From contig CAYRUH010000009.1 of assembly GCA_964427415.1 (NCBI GenBank), positions 39,480 to 103,479 on the forward strand: a stretch of 64,000 nt of DNA, read 5' to 3'. Below are positions 9,035-17,840 of the stretch, piece by piece (the first letter of the stretch is position 1; each line of letters opens with the position of its first letter). Both the position numbers and the translations under genes were made by a program. The notes under the pieces are model-generated. The model made no database searches and was not told where the DNA came from. It saw only the letters and a list, made by a program, of their open reading frames with translations. The stretch comes from Lentisalinibacter sp964427415 (GTDB lineage Bacteria > Pseudomonadota > Gammaproteobacteria > Steroidobacterales > Woeseiaceae).

Positions 9035-9426
9035 GGCATGCTGGTGCCGTGAATAAGGATGGCGTCCGCCTCTACGTCGGCCCCCTTCGGTAGCGCGGCC
9101 ACGGCGACGGCGGCCCGCGCAGGATACGGCTCGTCGAAGAACTCGGCCATCACCTCGTTCACGGTGGCGAAGTGGGCCATGTCGGTGAGATAGATGGTGA
9201 GCTTCACGGCATCGGCGAGGCTCGCGCCGGCCGCTTCGGCGATGGCGGCCAGGTTGCGGAACACCTGCCGGACCCGATCGGCGAACTCCCCGTCCACGAT
9301 GTCCATGGTGGCGGGGTCCAGCGGGATCTGGCCCGAGACGTAGACGACGCCACCTGCCTCGACGGCCTGGGAATAGGTGCCGATGGCGGCGGGGGCGGTC
9401 GGTGTGACCACGTGTTTTCTCTGCAT
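9031..9426 (-). CDS. ridA: RidA family enamine/imine deaminase
   Basis: 131 aa, standard length for the YjgF/YER057c/UK114 family, which hydrolyses reactive 2-aminoacrylate and related enamines. Seen: GTYSQAVEAGGVVYVSGQIPLDP, the conserved VKLTIYLTDM segment and the C-terminal ARAAVAVAALPKGADVEADAI. The conserved Arg of PARAAV is present, as in deaminating members. ATG 9424-9426 follows the spoT stop by 11 bp, and its end overlaps recG by 4 bp. Confidence 0.94.
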   Translation of the reverse strand: MQRKHVVTPTAPAAIGTYSQAVEAGGVVYVSGQIPLDPATMDIVDGEFADRVRQVFRNLAAIAEAAGASLADAVKLTIYLTDMAHFATVNEVMAEFFDEPYPARAAVAVAALPKGADVEADAILIHGTSMP

Positions 9427-9437
9427 GCTTCCTCCGG

Positions 9438-11597
9438 TCAGGCGCAGTCGCGGGTGACTTTGATGACGCTGGGCATCTTGCGGACGCTGCGCAGCACCGC
9501 GGCCAGGTGCTGGCGGTCCCGGACCTGCAGCAGGAAGGTCATCACCGAGGCGTCGTCGTCGCCTTCGCGGACCGAGACCTGCTCGATGTTGGACCGGGCC
9601 GCCGAGATGGTGGCCGCCACCTCCGCCAGCACCCCCATGCGGTTGACGGCGATCAGCGTCACCTGGGCCGTGAAGTCCTGGTCGATGTCGCTCCGCCAGT
9701 TCACCGTCACCCACTTCTCCGGGTGCTTGCGGAAATTCGCCAGGTTGTGACAGACGTTGCGGTGGATGACGACGCCGCGGCCGCTGGACAGGTGCCCCAT
9801 GATGGCGTCGCCGGGGATCGGATGGCAGCAGCGCGCGTAGGTCACCACCATGCCTTCGGTGCCGGTGATGGTGAGGGAGGTCCTCTCGCGTGCCGCCGGC
9901 TGCACCTCGCCGGCGTCCACGCCAAGCAACAGGCGCGCGACGATCGGCGACAGCCGTTCGCCCAGGCCTAGCTGTTCGTAGAGCTCGATCTTGTTGTTCA
10001 GGCCGAAAGCCTCCAGGACCTCGTTCATCGACGTCTTTTCCACCTTGCGCAGCGACGACTTCTGTTCCTTCAGCGCCTGTTCCAGCAGCCGCCTGCCGAG
10101 TTCGGCCGCCTCGCCCCGGCGCAGATTCTTCAGATAATTGCGGATCGCCGAACGGGCTTTCGCCGTGACGACGAAGTTGACCCAGTTCGGGTTGGGCCGT
10201 GCCCCCTTGTTGGTGATGATCTCCACGGTCTGGCCATTGGAGAGCGGGGTGCGCAGCGGCACCAGGCGGCGGTCGATCTTGGCGGCGACGCAGCGGTTGC
10301 CGATATCGGTGTGCACGGCATAGGCGAAATCGACGGCGGTGGCGCCCTTCGGCAGCCGGCGGATGTCGCCCTTGGGCGTGAATACGTAGACCTTGTCGGG
10401 GAAGAGATCCACCTTCACGCTCTCGAGGAATTCCTCGGAACTGTCGTCCTGCTGCAGCTCCACCAGGTTCGATAGCCACTCCCGCGCCCTCAGCTGGGGC
10501 GAGGCGGCGGACTTGTCCTCGGCCTTGTAGCGCCAGTGGGATGCGATGCCGCTCTCCGCCACCAGGTCCATCTCACGGGTGCGGATCTGCACCTCCAGCG
10601 GCAGCCCCCGCGGGCCGAAGCAGGTGGTGTGCAGGGACTGATAGCCGTTCACTCTCGGTATGGCGATATAGTCCTTGAAGCGGCCCGGCATCGGCTTGTA
10701 TACCTTGTGCACCAGGCCCAGCGCCCGGTAGCAGTCGTCGACGTCCTCGACGACGATGCGAAAGCCGTAGACATCCACGATCTCGCCGAGAGTGCGGCCC
10801 TTCGCCAGCATCTTGCGGTAGATGGAGTACAGGTGTTTCTGCCGGCCGATGACGCTGGCCGGGATCCCGTGGCGCGCCAGCTCCTTCTCGAAAGTGTCGC
10901 TGATCTTCTTGACTATCTGGCGCTGGTTGCCCTGGGCCTTCTTCAGCGCCCGCTCCAGCACCCGGTAGCGGTAGGGTCTGAGATAGCGAAAGCCCAGATC
11001 CTCCAGCTCGACCTTCAGCGTGTTGATGCCGAGCCGGTTGGCGATGGGGGCATAGATCTCCAGTGTCTCCCGCGCGATGCGGGACTGCTTCTCCCGGGGC
11101 AGGGACTCCATGGTGCGCATGTTGTGGAGACGGTCGGCGAGCTTCACCAGGATCACCCGGATGTCCTCGACCATCGCCAGCAGCATCTTGCGGAAGCTCT
11201 CCGCCTGCGCTTCCAGGCGGCTGCGGAACTGCAGTTGATCCAGTTTTGTGACGCCGTCGACCAGGGCGGCGATGTCCGCGCCGAATTCACTGTCCAGCTG
11301 CTCCTTGGCTGCCGGCGTGTCTTCGATCACGTCGTGCAGGATCGCCGCGGCAATGCCCTTGGCGTCCATGCGCATGTCAGCCAGGATGCCGGCGACCGCG
11401 ACCGGGTGGGAGATGTAGGGCTCGCCGGACTGTCGCATCTGTCCGGCGTGGGCCTCGGCGCCGAATTCGTAAGCCTTCACGACCAGCGCGATCTGGTCGT
11501 CGGCCATGTAGGTCTCGAGGTTCTGGAGCAGCCGCTTGAGACCCGTGGAGCGCCGCGTCTTCGGCAGTTTGGAGCGGATCGAGGCGGCGTAATCCAT
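9438..11597 (-). CDS. spoT: Bifunctional (p)ppGpp synthetase/hydrolase, SpoT/RelA type
   Basis: Long RSH enzyme that makes and degrades the stringent-response alarmone. Domains in order: HD hydrolase with intact HDVIEDT and DRLHNMRT, synthetase with RQKHLYSIYRKM, VYGFRIVVED, FKDYIAIPRVNGYQSLHTT and EVQIRT, then TGS (FTPKGDIRRLPKGATAVDFAYA), zinc-finger/helical region with CCHPIPGD, and C-terminal ACT. Both catalytic sites look intact, so it should be bifunctional. ATG 11597 gives 719 aa; an in-frame GTG at 11627 would add 10 residues, and neither has a clear ribosome site. Confidence 0.96.
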   Translation of the reverse strand: MDYAASIRSKLPKTRRSTGLKRLLQNLETYMADDQIALVVKAYEFGAEAHAGQMRQSGEPYISHPVAVAGILADMRMDAKGIAAAILHDVIEDTPAAKEQLDSEFGADIAALVDGVTKLDQLQFRSRLEAQAESFRKMLLAMVEDIRVILVKLADRLHNMRTMESLPREKQSRIARETLEIYAPIANRLGINTLKVELEDLGFRYLRPYRYRVLERALKKAQGNQRQIVKKISDTFEKELARHGIPASVIGRQKHLYSIYRKMLAKGRTLGEIVDVYGFRIVVEDVDDCYRALGLVHKVYKPMPGRFKDYIAIPRVNGYQSLHTTCFGPRGLPLEVQIRTREMDLVAESGIASHWRYKAEDKSAASPQLRAREWLSNLVELQQDDSSEEFLESVKVDLFPDKVYVFTPKGDIRRLPKGATAVDFAYAVHTDIGNRCVAAKIDRRLVPLRTPLSNGQTVEIITNKGARPNPNWVNFVVTAKARSAIRNYLKNLRRGEAAELGRRLLEQALKEQKSSLRKVEKTSMNEVLEAFGLNNKIELYEQLGLGERLSPIVARLLLGVDAGEVQPAARERTSLTITGTEGMVVTYARCCHPIPGDAIMGHLSSGRGVVIHRNVCHNLANFRKHPEKWVTVNWRSDIDQDFTAQVTLIAVNRMGVLAEVAATISAARSNIEQVSVREGDDDASVMTFLLQVRDRQHLAAVLRSVRKMPSVIKVTRDCA

Positions 11598-11642
11598 GGG
11601 GTGAACCGGTCGGTGCCCGGATGGCACCGGTTTTGTCAGCGC

Positions 11643-11924
11643 TTACTGGCCGAGAGACAGGCCCCGCATGGGCATGAGGTCCTCGGAACCGGATTCGGCG
11701 CGCAGCAGATCCTCGGCGGGCTGCTCGGCCTCTTCGAGTATCGCGGCGGTCACGTGGCCCTCGGCGATCTCGCGCAGCGCGACGACCGTGGGCTTGTCAT
11801 TCTCCAGCTCCACGTAGGGGTCGGCGCCGTTGGCGATGCGCCGGGCGCGCCTGGACGCGACCAGCACGAGTTCGAAAATGTTGTCGATGTTCTCGAGGCA
11901 ATCCTCGACGGTAATTCTGGCCAT
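11643..11924 (-). CDS. rpoZ: DNA-directed RNA polymerase omega subunit
   Basis: 93 aa. The N-terminal half matches omega closely: MARITVEDCLENIDNIFELVLVA, ASRRARRIANG, and KPTVVALREIAEG. Omega helps beta-prime fold and takes part in ppGpp binding on RNA polymerase, which fits its place just upstream of spoT. The tail after residue 65 is acidic and not conserved. Confidence 0.97.
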   Translation of the reverse strand: MARITVEDCLENIDNIFELVLVASRRARRIANGADPYVELENDKPTVVALREIAEGHVTAAILEEAEQPAEDLLRAESGSEDLMPMRGLSLGQ

Positions 11925-12031
11925 TGGCTACTCCAGCCTCTCTCGGATGACGGATTACGGTAATGGTGAACGGGGCGGATCGCGGGAAAAATCCGGCTCC
12001 CGACCCGCCAGTGTACTGTAAGGCGACGCCC

Positions 12032-12658
12032 CTAAACCAGTAGCTGAGCAAGCTTTTTCCGGGTGGCCTCGGTACCGACCCGGTTGCGACGGTAACGCCC
12101 GGTGGCGATGCCCTCCAGATCGTCGATGGCACGCTCCAGGTCGTCGTTGATCACCACGTAGTCGAACTCGTCCCAGTGAGAGAGGTCGCTGAGCGAGTCC
12201 CGGAGGCGCCGGCGGATGGTGTCCTCGGCGTCGGTGCGCCGGCTGCGCAGCCGTTGCTCCAGCGCCTCGACCGAGGGCGGCAGGATGAAGATGCTGCGGC
12301 ACCCGGGCATCGCGGCACGCACCTGCCGGGCGCCCTGCCAGTCGATCTCCAGCACCACGCTGCGCCCCTTCGCGAGTTCGCTCTCCACCTGGCTGCGGCG
12401 GGTGCCGTAAAAGTTGTCGAATACCCGGGCGCTCTCCAGGAACTCCCCTTGCCGGTCGAGGCGGCGGAATTCCTCCTCGCTCACGAAGAAGTAGTCCCGG
12501 CCGTGCTGCTCGTTGGGCCGCTTGGGCCGGGTGGTGTAGGACACCGAGAAGACGAAGTCCGGGTTGCGCTCGATCAGTGCGTGCACCAGCGTGGTCTTGC
12601 CGGCCCCGGACGGCGCCGCGATGACGATGAGTCTCCCCCTCGATCTGCCGCTCGCCAT
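12032..12658 (-). CDS. gmk: Guanylate kinase
   Basis: Phosphorylates GMP to GDP. The 208 aa protein has the P-loop GAGKTTLV, the GMP-binding SVSYTTRPKRPNE and YFFVSEEEF segments, and the lid region RRLRDS. It starts 4 bp after the yicC stop, so the two are probably co-transcribed. A 107 bp gap separates it from rpoZ and may hold an additional promoter. Confidence 0.97.
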   Translation of the reverse strand: MASGRSRGRLIVIAAPSGAGKTTLVHALIERNPDFVFSVSYTTRPKRPNEQHGRDYFFVSEEEFRRLDRQGEFLESARVFDNFYGTRRSQVESELAKGRSVVLEIDWQGARQVRAAMPGCRSIFILPPSVEALEQRLRSRRTDAEDTIRRRLRDSLSDLSHWDEFDYVVINDDLERAIDDLEGIATGRYRRNRVGTEATRKKLAQLLV

Positions 12659-12662
12659 GGCG

Positions 12663-13529
12663 CTACTCGATGTTCTGGATCTGCTCGCGCATCTGCTCGA
12701 TGAGCACCTTGAGCTCGACCGAGGCGCGGGTGGTTTCGGGATCGCCGGATTTCGAGCCGAGGGTGTTGGCTTCCCGGTTGAATTCCTGCATCAGAAAATC
12801 GAGCCGCCGTCCCACCGGCTGGTCCCGTGCGAGGGCGCTGCGCATCTCCTCGACATGGCTGTCCAACCGGTCCAGTTCCTCGTCCACGTCCATCTTCTGG
12901 GCGATGATGGCCAGTTCCGTCTCCAGGCGGCCGGGTTCGGCCTCCGCGTCCAGACGGGCGAGGCGCTCGCGCAGCTTCTGCTCGATGCCGGCCAGCACCT
13001 CGGGACGCCGCGCCCGCACGCCGGCGGCGATGCGGGCCACGTCCTCTGTCCGGTCCAGCAACGTCCCGGCCAGCCGGGCGCCCTCCGCGCTGCGCATCTC
13101 GTCCAGGGTCGCCAGCGCCTCGTCCAGGAGCGACAGGCTCTCGGCGAGCAGCGCATCCTGCTCCACGGCCGGCTCTTCGATCACGCCGGGCCAGCGCAGC
13201 ACTTCCATGGGGTCCACCGGGCCGGTCTCGGCGAACCGCTCGCGGACCACCGCCACGCCTTCGGCAATGCGCCCGACCAGCGCCTGGTCGATGGCGAGTT
13301 CCCGCCGCGCGCCGCCACTGCGACGCAGCGTGAGGCTCAGGTCCACCTTGCCCCGGCCGAGCCGCTCGCCGGCGGCGCGCCGGAACTCCGCCTCGGCACC
13401 CCGCAGCACGTCCGGCAGGCGGAACTGCAGATCCAGGTAGCGGTGATTGACCGAGCGCACCTCCCAGGCGAGATCGCCGAACTCTGTGTGGCGCTCGCTG
13501 CGGGCGAACCCTGTCATGCTGCGTAACAT
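12663..13529 (-). CDS. yicC: YicC family endoribonuclease
   Basis: 288 aa, equal to the usual family length when started at ATG 13529 (MLRSMTGFARSE). Landmarks: EVRSVNHRYLDLQFRLP, ELAIIAQKMDVDEELDRLDSH and the C-terminal GRRLDFLMQEFNREANTLGSK. YicC-type proteins act as RNases on small RNAs and mRNAs. Upstream in-frame codons would lengthen the protein into the intergenic region without conserved sequence. Divergent from the PP2C gene. Confidence 0.95.
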   Translation of the reverse strand: MLRSMTGFARSERHTEFGDLAWEVRSVNHRYLDLQFRLPDVLRGAEAEFRRAAGERLGRGKVDLSLTLRRSGGARRELAIDQALVGRIAEGVAVVRERFAETGPVDPMEVLRWPGVIEEPAVEQDALLAESLSLLDEALATLDEMRSAEGARLAGTLLDRTEDVARIAAGVRARRPEVLAGIEQKLRERLARLDAEAEPGRLETELAIIAQKMDVDEELDRLDSHVEEMRSALARDQPVGRRLDFLMQEFNREANTLGSKSGDPETTRASVELKVLIEQMREQIQNIE

Positions 13530-13730
13530 CGGTGTCTCCACTCGGGATGGGGTGACGGAGGGCCGGCATTGTAAGCGCGCGCCGGCGCACGCTGCCACTG
13601 CGCATTGCGACGGGGTAGGTCCCGGAATCTGCGACCCTTGCCCTCCCCGGCGCGCCGCAAGTGGTATACCCTCCGTCACCGTTCTTCAGGAGTCGTGCTG
13701 ATTGCGGGCGCCGCGCCCGCCCGGGAAGAC

Positions 13731-14474
13731 GTGCGCATCGAATACGCGAAAATCTCGCTCACCGGCGATCGCCGGGACAACCAGGACCGGGTCGCCATCG
13801 CCGTCAGCGAGCGGGCCGCGCTGCTGCTGGCTTTCGACGGCATGGGCGGCCACTCGGACGGCGCGCTGGCCGCCGAGGTCGCGCTGGAATCGGTACAGAA
13901 GGATTTCGCCGCCGCGGAGCACCCCGTCTTCGATCCCCAGGGTTTCCTCTATGCCGCCATGGGCCGCTCGCACGACGCGGTGGTGGCGGTGGGTGCGCAG
14001 ACCGACGTGGATCACCGCCCCCGCGCCACGGGCGCGGTCTGCCTGGTGCAGGACCAGGCCTCCTGGTGGGCGCACGTCGGCGACAGCCGCATCTATCAGG
14101 TGCGAGGCGGACGCATCCGCAGCCGCACCCGGGACCACAGCCACGTGGAGGTGCTGTTGCGCGAAGGCGTGATCGACGAGCAGGAGGCCCGAGATCACCC
14201 GATGCGCAATTTTGTCGAGTCCTGCCTGGGCGGTGATCAGGCGCTGCCCGGCATCACCGTGACCCGCAAGAAGCCTTTGCAAAGCGGGGATGTGCTGATA
14301 GCTTGCACCGATGGGCTGTGGTCGGGACTCGGCGAGCGCGACATCGCCAGGATCGCCAGCCGGGCCGACCATGCGGTGGTGGACAACCTGCGCGAGCTGG
14401 GCGAGCGTGCCGTCCGCGCCAATGCCCCCCACAGCGACAACACGACGGCGGCCTCCATCCGCTGGCTCGGCTGA
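13731..14474 (+). CDS. PP2C-type serine/threonine protein phosphatase
   Basis: 247 aa from GTG 13731, with an upstream purine-rich GGGAAG. An in-frame GTG at 13695 is an alternative but lies only 2 bp from its AGGAG. All PP2C metal-site motifs are present: RRDNQDR, AFDGMGGHSDG, AHVGDSRIY, CTDGLWSG and HSDNTTAAS. It would dephosphorylate Ser/Thr-phosphoproteins in the cytoplasm. No Hanks-type kinase is adjacent, so its partner is not visible. Position between yicC and rph is known in other gammaproteobacteria. Confidence 0.9.
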   Translation: MRIEYAKISLTGDRRDNQDRVAIAVSERAALLLAFDGMGGHSDGALAAEVALESVQKDFAAAEHPVFDPQGFLYAAMGRSHDAVVAVGAQTDVDHRPRATGAVCLVQDQASWWAHVGDSRIYQVRGGRIRSRTRDHSHVEVLLREGVIDEQEARDHPMRNFVESCLGGDQALPGITVTRKKPLQSGDVLIACTDGLWSGLGERDIARIASRADHAVVDNLRELGERAVRANAPHSDNTTAASIRWLG

Positions 14475-14531
14475 CGCGGCCGCCACCTCGTCGGAACAGA
14501 ACGCGCCGGAACAGATAAAGGCAGTATCGAT

Positions 14532-15251
14532 ATGCGACCAAGCGGCCGCCGCCCGGACGAACTGCGTCCGGTGGCATTCATTGCCGATTACACCCGCTAC
14601 GCCGAGGGCGCTGTGCTCATCGAGTGCGGCCACACCCGGGTGCTGTGCACGGCCAGCGTGGAAGAGCGCGTGCCGCCCTGGCTCAGGGGTCGCCGGCAGG
14701 GCTGGATCACCGCAGAGTACGGCATGCTCCCCCGCGCCACGCACACGCGCACGGCCCGGGAGGCCGCCCGCGGCCGCCAGGGCGGGCGCACCCAGGAGAT
14801 ACAGCGCCTGATCGGCCGTTCGCTGCGCGCCGTGGCCGACCTCTCGGCGCTGGGGGAACGCACCGTGACCGTGGACTGCGACGTGCTGCAGGCCGACGGG
14901 GGTACCCGCACCGCCTCGATCACCGGAGGCTACGTGGCGCTGGCCCTGGCGATGGCGCGTCTGAAGAAGAAGGGGGCACTGGCGAAGAACCCGCTGCACG
15001 GGCAGGTGGCCGCCGTCTCGGTGGGTATCTATCGTGGCGAACCGGTGCTCGATCTGGATTATGCCGAGGATTCCGACGCCGAGACCGACATGAACATCGT
15101 CATGAACGATGCGGGCGCTTTCATCGAGGTGCAGGGCACCGCCGAGGGGCATGCCTTCCGCCGCGACGAGCTCGAGCGCTTGCTGGAACTGGCCGGCGCC
15201 GGCATCGGCCAGCTGGTGGCCGCCCAGAATCAGGCGCTGGCCGGCGCCTGA
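14532..15251 (+). CDS. rph: Ribonuclease PH
   Basis: Phosphate-dependent 3' exonuclease that trims tRNA ends. The 239 aa protein has the typical start MRPSGRRPDELRPV, the GWITAEYGMLPRATH segment, RxxGRxGRTQEIQRLIGRSLR, and DCDVLQADGGTRTASITG. It is full length, unlike the frameshifted rph of E. coli K-12. rdgB follows 10 bp downstream with a strong ribosome site. Confidence 0.97.
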   Translation: MRPSGRRPDELRPVAFIADYTRYAEGAVLIECGHTRVLCTASVEERVPPWLRGRRQGWITAEYGMLPRATHTRTAREAARGRQGGRTQEIQRLIGRSLRAVADLSALGERTVTVDCDVLQADGGTRTASITGGYVALALAMARLKKKGALAKNPLHGQVAAVSVGIYRGEPVLDLDYAEDSDAETDMNIVMNDAGAFIEVQGTAEGHAFRRDELERLLELAGAGIGQLVAAQNQALAGA

Positions 15252-15261
15252 GGAGGAAGCC

Positions 15262-15870
15262 GTGCTGCAGGTGGGCTCGCGCATCGTGGTGGCCACCGGC
15301 AACCGGGGTAAGCTCGCGGAGATCGAGGCGATCCTGGCGGAGTTCCGGGTGGAGGTGATCTGCCAGGGCGAGCTTGGCATCGGCGAGGTGGAGGAGACCG
15401 GCCTCACCTTCGTCGAGAATGCCATCCTGAAGGCCCGCAATGCCGCCGCAGCCACCGGTGGCCCGGCCATCGCCGACGACTCCGGCCTGGAGGTGGACGC
15501 GCTGGGCGGTGCCCCCGGGATACGCTCGGCCCGCTACGCCGGCGAGCCCGCCGACGACGGCGCGAACATCGACAGGCTGCTCGCCGCGCTGGAGGGCGCG
15601 GAGGACCGGACCGCCGCCTTCCGCTGCGTCATGGTATTCCTCCGTCACGAACAAGACCCGGCGCCGGTGATCGCGGAGGGCGTCTGGGTCGGGCGCATCC
15701 TGACCGAGCGCCGCGGCGCCGGTGGTTTCGGCTACGACCCGGTGTTCCTCGATCCGGCGCTCGGCCGGAGCGCAGCCGAGTTGCCGGCGGAGGAGAAGAA
15801 TCGCATCAGCCACCGTGCCCGGGCGCTGCGGGAGCTGGCCCGCCGTCTGGGGGCGGGAGAACCGGCGTGA
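15262..15870 (+). CDS. rdgB: XTP/dITP diphosphatase (non-canonical purine NTP pyrophosphatase)
   Basis: House-cleaning enzyme that hydrolyses dITP and XTP. The start is GTG 15262, preceded by a perfect AGGAGG at 15251-15256. 202 aa with VVATGNRGKLAEIEAIL, ETGLTFVENAILKAR, IADDSGLEVDALGG, GIRSARYAG and GGFGYDPVF, all hallmarks of the Ham1/RdgB family. The TGA stop overlaps the hemW GTG by 4 bp. Confidence 0.97.
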   Translation: MLQVGSRIVVATGNRGKLAEIEAILAEFRVEVICQGELGIGEVEETGLTFVENAILKARNAAAATGGPAIADDSGLEVDALGGAPGIRSARYAGEPADDGANIDRLLAALEGAEDRTAAFRCVMVFLRHEQDPAPVIAEGVWVGRILTERRGAGGFGYDPVFLDPALGRSAAELPAEEKNRISHRARALRELARRLGAGEPA

Positions 15871-17066
15871 GCCCCGGCCCGGGCGGGGATGCCGTGGCTA
15901 TCGCCGACCTCCCGCTCACGCTCTACCTGCATCTGCCCTGGTGCGTGCGCAAATGCCCCTACTGCGACTTCAATTCCCACCGGGCCGGTGACGATCCTCC
16001 GCGGGAGCGCTATGTCGACGCGCTGATCGCCGACCTAGAGGCGGAGACCGTGCGCGCCGCCGGCCGCGCGCTGAGCGCCGTTTTCATCGGCGGCGGCACG
16101 CCGTCGCTGTTCAGCGGCGCACAGATAGCCCGGCTGCTCGACGCCGTGGCCGAGCGCTTTCCGCTGGCCGCGGATGCCGAGATCACCCTGGAGGCCAATC
16201 CGGGCACGGTCGAGCGTGGCAGCTTCGCGGCGTACCGGGCCGCCGGGGTCAACCGGGTCTCGCTGGGCGCGCAGAGCTTCGACGATGCCTCGCTTGCCGC
16301 GCTCGGCCGCATCCATACCGCGGCCGAGACTCGTGCCGCCGTCGACGAGGTCCGGCGCGCCGGCATCGACAACCTGAATCTGGACCTCATGTTCGCGCTC
16401 CCGGAGCAGAGCCTGGCGGGCGCGCTGGCGGACGTCTCGGCGGCGTTCGCGCTGGCGCCGGCGCACATCTCGCACTACCAGCTGACGCTGGAGCCGAACA
16501 CCCGCTTCTACCACTCTCCGCCGTCGCTGCCGGACCCGGATGCCGCCTGGGAAATGCAGGAGCGTTGCCACGAGGCGCTGGAGGCGGCCGGCTACCACCG
16601 CTACGAAGTGTCGGCGTTCGCCCGCCCGGGGCGGGCGTGCAGGCACAACCTCAATTACTGGGAATTCGGGGACTACCTGGCAGCCGGTGCCGGCGCTCAC
16701 GGCAAGATCACCGCTGCCGACGGTACCGTGCACCGCTACGCCAAGCCGGCGAGCCCGCGGACCTGGATGGAGGCCGCGCTGACCGGACGCACGGGACAGT
16801 CGGCCGACGCCGTCGCCGCCGAAGATCTCGTCTTCGAGTACATGCTGAACGCGCTGCGCCTCACGCGCGGCTTCACCACGTCGGATTTCGTGGCCCGCAC
16901 CGGCCTCGGCCCGGACGCGCTGCTGCCCGGTCTGGCGGCCGCGCGCCGGCAGGGGCTGATCGAGACCGACGGCGCCGATGGGCTGCGCCCGACCGCCCTC
17001 GGCCTGCGCTTCCTGAACGACCTGCAGGCTCTGTTCCTGCCCTCTTCGGGGGCGGCCGCCGGGTGA
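15867..17066 (+). CDS. hemW: Radical SAM family heme chaperone HemW
   Basis: 399 aa. The radical SAM cluster motif is CVRKCPYCDF (CxxxCxxC), followed by FIGGGTPSLFS, EANPGTVE, GVNRVSLGAQSF and DLMFALPEQ. The family resembles HemN but lacks coproporphyrinogen oxidase activity and acts as a heme chaperone. It starts at GTG inside the rdgB stop (GTGA). The conserved C-terminal winged-helix region (residues about 310-385) is present. Confidence 0.95.
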   Translation: MSPGPGGDAVAIADLPLTLYLHLPWCVRKCPYCDFNSHRAGDDPPRERYVDALIADLEAETVRAAGRALSAVFIGGGTPSLFSGAQIARLLDAVAERFPLAADAEITLEANPGTVERGSFAAYRAAGVNRVSLGAQSFDDASLAALGRIHTAAETRAAVDEVRRAGIDNLNLDLMFALPEQSLAGALADVSAAFALAPAHISHYQLTLEPNTRFYHSPPSLPDPDAAWEMQERCHEALEAAGYHRYEVSAFARPGRACRHNLNYWEFGDYLAAGAGAHGKITAADGTVHRYAKPASPRTWMEAALTGRTGQSADAVAAEDLVFEYMLNALRLTRGFTTSDFVARTGLGPDALLPGLAAARRQGLIETDGADGLRPTALGLRFLNDLQALFLPSSGAAAG

Positions 17067-17416
17067 GTCCGTGGCGGCCCGCCGGGCGAGCTTTATGCAC
17101 AATGTCCGGGCTATCCCTATATTTGTCTTGTAGAGTTGCTGTCAGCTGAAGCCCGACTTCGTAAGAGTCTCTCAAACTATTGAAAATAAAACAGTTATAA
17201 TTATGAACAGAAAATAGACATTTTAACGGGGAGGCTTGAAAATCTTGGGTTTGCGGCGTTTAGCCAAAATCCATCCACAGAGTTATCCACAGGATTTGTG
17301 GATAACGGAGGGGTCGTCCCGGAGCGACTACGCGGGCTTGCCAGCAGCCCTGCGGCGCTGTATGCTCCGCCCCCTTTTCGCTGTCTGCCGGACGGGCAGA
17401 CGACCGGAGAATGACG
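17067..17416. other. 350-bp intergenic region hemW-rpmE with an AT-rich stretch
   Basis: No gene is seen. About 17165-17226 is strongly AT-rich (for example acagttataattatgaa) against a GC-rich background, and it is followed by two perfect inverted DnaA boxes at 17283-17305 and a weaker match at 17271-17279. The interval also presumably contains the rpmE promoter. Confidence 0.7.
17283..17305. promoter_or_regulatory. Two perfect DnaA boxes in inverted orientation
   Basis: TTATCCACA at 17283-17291 and its exact reverse complement TGTGGATAA at 17297-17305, separated by 5 bp. Both equal the strict E. coli/Pseudomonas DnaA-box consensus. A third 7-of-9 match (CCATCCACA) lies at 17271-17279. DnaA binding is inferred from consensus. 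Confidence 0.7.
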
Positions 17417-17620
17417 ATGAAAGCCGATATCCATCCCCGCTACGACGAGATCAAGGTGATCTGCAGCTGCGGGAACGAGTTCGTGACCCGCTCGACGGCC
17501 GGCGAGGAGCTGCACGTCGAAGTCTGCTCCGCCTGTCACCCGTTTTACACTGGCAAGCAGAAGATCATGGACTCCGGCGGCCGCGTCGACCGTTTCCGCC
17601 GCAAGTACGGTATATCCTGA
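17417..17620 (+). CDS. rpmE: 50S ribosomal protein L31
   Basis: 67 aa zinc-binding (C+) L31: starts MKADIHPRYDE and has C-x-C (CSCGNEF) and C-x2-C (CSACHPFYTGKQK). I chose ATG 17417 over the in-frame ATG 17411 because the ribosome site GGAG (17406-17409) is 7 bp from the former and only 1 bp from the latter, and because L31 normally begins MK-DIHP. Confidence 0.97.
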   Translation: MKADIHPRYDEIKVICSCGNEFVTRSTAGEELHVEVCSACHPFYTGKQKIMDSGGRVDRFRRKYGIS

Positions 17621-17840
17621 GGGATCCGGCGTCCGGTTCTGCGACGCCTTGCCCGATTGCGCCGGCCGCTTGCCGGCCGGCCTCTGCCTGCGGCACCATG
17701 GCAGCATCTTGCGGCAGGTCCTGCCCTTCGCAAGGACCCGGTATCATAATGAGTGAGGATCGAGCCGGACGCCGCGCGCCGGCGCGTGCCCGCTTGCGCA
17801 ATCCGAATCGAATAGTGGCGACCAAGGCCAGGAATCAAAG

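Noticed and set aside
7277..9052. 591-codon plus-strand frame opposite recG
   Set aside because: Composition is typical of a reverse-strand shadow (His, Gln, Arg and Gly rich) and the minus strand holds an unambiguous full-length RecG.
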